A stretch of DNA of 15,675 bases from Nitrospirota bacterium. GTDB taxonomy: Bacteria; Nitrospinota_A; UBA7883; JACRGQ01. The translations under genes and the position numbers were made by a program. Of this stretch, positions 12,835-15,675 are shown piece after piece. Position 1 is the first letter of the stretch. Each line of letters begins with the position of its first letter. The stretch is from positions 1 to 15,675 of the forward strand of contig JAJRYM010000079.1 of assembly GCA_024275775.1 (NCBI GenBank). The letters are read 5' to 3'. The notes below the pieces were generated by a model that saw only the letters and a list, made by a program, of their open reading frames with translations, searched no databases and had not been told where the DNA came from.

Positions 12835-14055
12835 ATGAGTTTGATAGTGCAGAAATACGGCGGTACCTCCGTGGCCGATGTGGAACATCTTAAAAACGTC
12901 GCCCGGAAGGTTGCCGAATGGAAAAAGAAAACCGACCATCTGGTGGTGGTGCTCTCCGCGATGGCGGGGGAGACGAACGTCCTTTTGCGCCTGGCGCACG
13001 AGGCCTGCGATAACCCGGACGAGCGCGAGATGGATATGCTTCTCTCATCCGGCGAGCGGGTTACCATTCCCCTGCTGGCGATGATTCTGAAATCACGCGG
13101 CATAAAGGCTATAAGCCTCACAGGAAGGCAGTCCGGAATTTTTACCGACGGAATGCACACCCGCGCTCGAATAAAGACAATCAAAACCGACAGCATAAAG
13201 AAATATCTGGACGATGATTATGTGGTTGTAGTCGCCGGCTTTCAGGGATACAGCGAGGAAAACGACGCCGTTACCACTCTCGGCCGGGGAGGGTCGGATA
13301 CGACCGCCGTGGCTCTGGCCGTTGCGCTGGGCGCGGATAGGTGCGAAATCTATACCGACGTGGACGGAGTTTATACCACCGACCCGCGCGTCGTGCCGTC
13401 GGCGCGCAGGCTTCATCATGTCTCCTACGAGGAGATGCTGGAAATGTCCGGCCTGGGGGCGAAAGTTCTTCAAATCAGGTCTGTGGAATTTGCGGCTAAA
13501 TTCGGCATGCCGATTCTGGTAAAATCATCATTTCAGGACGGCCCTGGAACATGGGTAAAAGCGGAGGATGCGCATATGGAAAAAGTGCTGGTTGCCAGCG
13601 TTGTTTACGATAAGGCCCAGGCGAAGTTGACCATAGCCGGAGTGCCGGACAGTCCGGGTATCGCCGCGAAGATTTTTGGCGCGATAGCGGGAAACGGAAT
13701 TAATGTGGATATGATTATTCAGAATATTTCCGTGCACGGGTTAACCGATATATCACTCACCGTGCCGACCGCCGACGCGAAGAAAACTCTTGACCGTCTT
13801 GAAGCTGTGAAGGAAGAAATAAACGCGCGCGAGGTGCTGACGGACGGGAATATAGGGAAGGTGTCGGTTGTAGGCGTGGGCATGCGCTCCCATCCGGGAG
13901 TGGCCGCGAAGATGTTCAGCATGCTGGCCGATGCCGGGATAAGCCTGCAGATGATTTCAACTTCTGAAATCAAGATATCCTGCATAATAAATGAAGAAGA
14001 TGTGGATAGAGCCGTAAGAATGCTTCACGAAGGATTTGAGCTGGGAAAAGAATAA
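12835..14055 (+). CDS. lysC: Aspartate kinase, alpha/beta type with ACT domains
   Basis: Phosphorylates L-aspartate, the first step toward lysine (and diaminopimelate), threonine and methionine. The 406-residue product has the kinase domain (1-235) with KYGGTSVADVEHLKN (7-21), SAMAGETN (41-48), SSGERVTIPLLAM (71-83), GRGGSDTTAVALA (150-162) and YTDVDGVYTTDPR (173-185). Two ACT domains follow (about 258-325 and 335-402), the usual site of lysine/threonine feedback, with SHPGVAAKMF and ISTSEIKISC in the second. An in-frame TTG at 12775 would add 20 unlikely residues; ATG at 12835 matches family N-termini. It lacks a visible ribosome site. The stop overlaps the cimA start (TAATG). Confidence 0.96.
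   Translation: MSLIVQKYGGTSVADVEHLKNVARKVAEWKKKTDHLVVVLSAMAGETNVLLRLAHEACDNPDEREMDMLLSSGERVTIPLLAMILKSRGIKAISLTGRQSGIFTDGMHTRARIKTIKTDSIKKYLDDDYVVVVAGFQGYSEENDAVTTLGRGGSDTTAVALAVALGADRCEIYTDVDGVYTTDPRVVPSARRLHHVSYEEMLEMSGLGAKVLQIRSVEFAAKFGMPILVKSSFQDGPGTWVKAEDAHMEKVLVASVVYDKAQAKLTIAGVPDSPGIAAKIFGAIAGNGINVDMIIQNISVHGLTDISLTVPTADAKKTLDRLEAVKEEINAREVLTDGNIGKVSVVGVGMRSHPGVAAKMFSMLADAGISLQMISTSEIKISCIINEEDVDRAVRMLHEGFELGKE
13563..13578 (+). promoter_or_regulatory. Internal ribosome binding site and start for a separate aspartokinase beta subunit
   Basis: GGAGG (13563-13567) lies 8 nt before an in-frame ATG (13576-13578) at codon 248 of lysC. Translation from here would give a 159-residue protein consisting of the two ACT domains, starting MEKVLVASVVYDKAQAKLTI. 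In Bacillus subtilis and Corynebacterium glutamicum aspartokinase, the beta subunit is made from an in-frame internal start at the equivalent place. The parent gene itself has no visible ribosome site, which makes the internal one stand out. Confidence 0.55.
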
Positions 14056-15653
14056 TGGCCGAAAAGGTTTATTTATACGATTCCACCCTGAGGGATGGAA
14101 GTCAGGCGGAGGATGTTTCCTTTTCGCTGGAAGACAAGCTTAGCGTCGCCAGAAAACTTGACGAGCTGGGACTGCATTACCTTGAAGGCGGGTGGCCCGG
14201 TTCCAATCCGAAAGACGAAGCCTTTTTCAGGGAAGTCGGAAAGCTGAAGCTGAAAAAGCTGAAAATCGCCGCTTTCGGAAGCACGCATCATCCAAAATTC
14301 ACGCCCGCGAAAGATCCCAATTTGAAACTTTTGCTGAACAGCGGAGCTCCGGTTATGACTATTGTCGGCAAGAGCTGGCCTGTCCATGTATCGAAAGTTC
14401 TGAAAGTCAGCAGAGAGCGGAACCTCGCCCTTATCGCGGATTCCATCCGGTATCTGAAACCGAAGGTAAAGGAAGTCGTGTTCGACGCCGAACACTTTTT
14501 CGACGGGTATAAGGACGATCCCGAATACGCTCTGCAAACCCTCATGGCCGCGGAGCAGGCGGGGGCGGATTGGATTGTGCTGTGCGATACCAACGGCGGG
14601 TCGCTCCCTCACGAAGTAGGGGATATCGTATCGGCCGTTAAGAAAAAAATCGACTGCCGCCTCGGCATCCATTGCCACAACGACTCCGGCACGGCAGTGG
14701 CCAACACCGTTATGGCGGTCATGGCCGGGGTTCGGCAGGTTCAGGGAACCATTAACGGCATCGGCGAGCGGTGCGGAAACGCCGACCTCTGTTCGCTGAT
14801 TCCAAATCTTCAGTTTAAGCTGAATTACAGATGCCTTCCCGCCAAAGCACTGGAAAAATTGCGTGAGACCTCTCTGTTTGTTTATGAAATGGCGAACATG
14901 AAGCCTCGTACGCACCAGCCGTACGTGGGTAAAAGCGCTTTCGCGCACAAGGGCGGTCTGCACGTTGACGCCGTTTTAAAACACCGGCGAACTTATGAGC
15001 ATATAAAGCCTGAAACCGTCGGCAATCGAAGGCGCATCCTCATTTCAGAGCTTGCCGGCAAGGGAAGCATCCTTTCCAAGGCCAAAGAGCTGGGCGTTGA
15101 ACTGGGTTCCAAAGACGCTTCCCTGAGCGCAAGGAACATCGTTAAGAAAGTCAAGGAGCTTGAAAATCAGGGATACCAGTTCGAGGGGGCCGACGGCTCG
15201 CTGGAAATCCTCATCAAAAAAGCTAACGGGCAGTGGACGAAGAAGTTCGATGTCGTGCGCGCCAGAACGATCGTTTCCATATCTTCCGACCAGATGAAAC
15301 CGTTCAGCGAGGCTGTGGTTATGGTCAAAACGCCGGACGGTAAAGTGCATCACGCCGTCGCCGAAGGAAACGGCCCGGTGAACGCGCTCGATAAGGCCAT
15401 AAGGAGCGCGCTCCGTGAATATTATCCGGAACTGGACAACATTAACCTGCTTGATTTCAAGGTTCGTATACTGGACGAATACGCCGGCACCCGCGCGAAA
15501 ATCAGGGTTCTCATAGAATCGGGCGACGATACCGGCAGGTGGGGTACGGTTGGCGTTTCCGAAAATATCATTGAAGCAAGCTGGCAGGCGCTTATAGATT
15601 CCATCGATTTCCGCCTTCATAAGAAGGCGAAAAAGAGCGGCGGCAGACGATAA
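14055..15653 (+). CDS. cimA: (R)-citramalate synthase
   Basis: Condenses pyruvate and acetyl-CoA to (R)-citramalate, giving 2-oxobutanoate for isoleucine without threonine. The 532-residue product has a DRE-TIM metallolyase barrel with YDSTLRDGSQAED (8-20), EGGWPGSNPKD (44-54), GIHCHNDSGTAVANT (204-218, metal-binding HxH) and INGIGERCGNADL (233-245). A linker with KSAFAHKGGLHVDAV follows, then a LeuA-type regulatory domain (about 390-525), where isoleucine feedback is expected. The EGGWPGSNPKD form and the length favour citramalate synthase over 2-isopropylmalate or homocitrate synthase. ATG overlaps the lysC stop by one base, so the pair is translationally coupled. The last 22 nt of the window hold nothing recognisable. 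Confidence 0.94.
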   Translation: MAEKVYLYDSTLRDGSQAEDVSFSLEDKLSVARKLDELGLHYLEGGWPGSNPKDEAFFREVGKLKLKKLKIAAFGSTHHPKFTPAKDPNLKLLLNSGAPVMTIVGKSWPVHVSKVLKVSRERNLALIADSIRYLKPKVKEVVFDAEHFFDGYKDDPEYALQTLMAAEQAGADWIVLCDTNGGSLPHEVGDIVSAVKKKIDCRLGIHCHNDSGTAVANTVMAVMAGVRQVQGTINGIGERCGNADLCSLIPNLQFKLNYRCLPAKALEKLRETSLFVYEMANMKPRTHQPYVGKSAFAHKGGLHVDAVLKHRRTYEHIKPETVGNRRRILISELAGKGSILSKAKELGVELGSKDASLSARNIVKKVKELENQGYQFEGADGSLEILIKKANGQWTKKFDVVRARTIVSISSDQMKPFSEAVVMVKTPDGKVHHAVAEGNGPVNALDKAIRSALREYYPELDNINLLDFKVRILDEYAGTRAKIRVLIESGDDTGRWGTVGVSENIIEASWQALIDSIDFRLHKKAKKSGGRR

Positions 15654-15675
15654 ATCCTGGTCGGTTGCGTTCAAA

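Noticed and set aside
14073..14963. A long open frame on the - strand (296 codons) opposite cimA
   Set aside because: It lies wholly antisense to a well-supported enzyme gene, has no recognisable domain and no ribosome site, and follows from the codon bias of cimA.

Overview
All genes in this window look chromosomal and mostly housekeeping. I see no mobile element, phage gene, CRISPR array, rRNA or tRNA. Base composition and codon use look even across the window, and no stretch over 300 bases lacks a gene. The gene set (sigma-54, a regulatory PTS, long-form HPF, ScpAB, MurJ, citramalate synthase beside aspartokinase, a second EF-G-like GTPase) fits a Gram-negative bacterium of deltaproteobacterial type or a nearby phylum. 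I cannot place it more precisely from sequence alone.

Region 1 (1-5540, + strand) is a tightly packed apparent operon: rpoN (3' end only), hpf, ptsN, a mannose-type EIIA, ptsH, ptsI and murJ. Genes abut or overlap from ptsN onward, and murJ starts 8 nt after ptsI. The encoded phosphorelay runs PEP > EI > HPr > two EIIA-type acceptors, with no EIIB/EIIC permease and no HPr kinase in the window. HPr has Asp at the position of the regulatory Ser46.

Region 2 (5570-7773, - strand) is scpA-scpB-rluB, read convergently to murJ. It has a good sigma-70-type promoter just upstream of scpA and a small hairpin in the convergent gap.

Region 3 (7872-10640, + strand) holds two small, unrecognised three-helix membrane proteins that are divergent tandem paralogs. 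They are followed by the two permease subunits of a Dpp/Opp-type ABC transporter; no ATPase or solute-binding protein gene is present.

Region 4 (10663-12693, - strand) is an EF-G-like GTPase with altered G motifs. Its promoter lies in a 138-nt region shared with the divergent lysC.

Region 5 (12835-15653, + strand) is lysC-cimA, translationally coupled through a TAATG overlap. It links the aspartate pathway to threonine-independent isoleucine synthesis. lysC carries an internal ATG with a strong Shine-Dalgarno sequence exactly where the separate beta (ACT) subunit of alpha/beta aspartokinases begins.

I did not find a clearly new system. The observations most worth checking are the Asp46 HPr in a cluster without hprK, the tandem membrane paralogs, and the lysC internal start.
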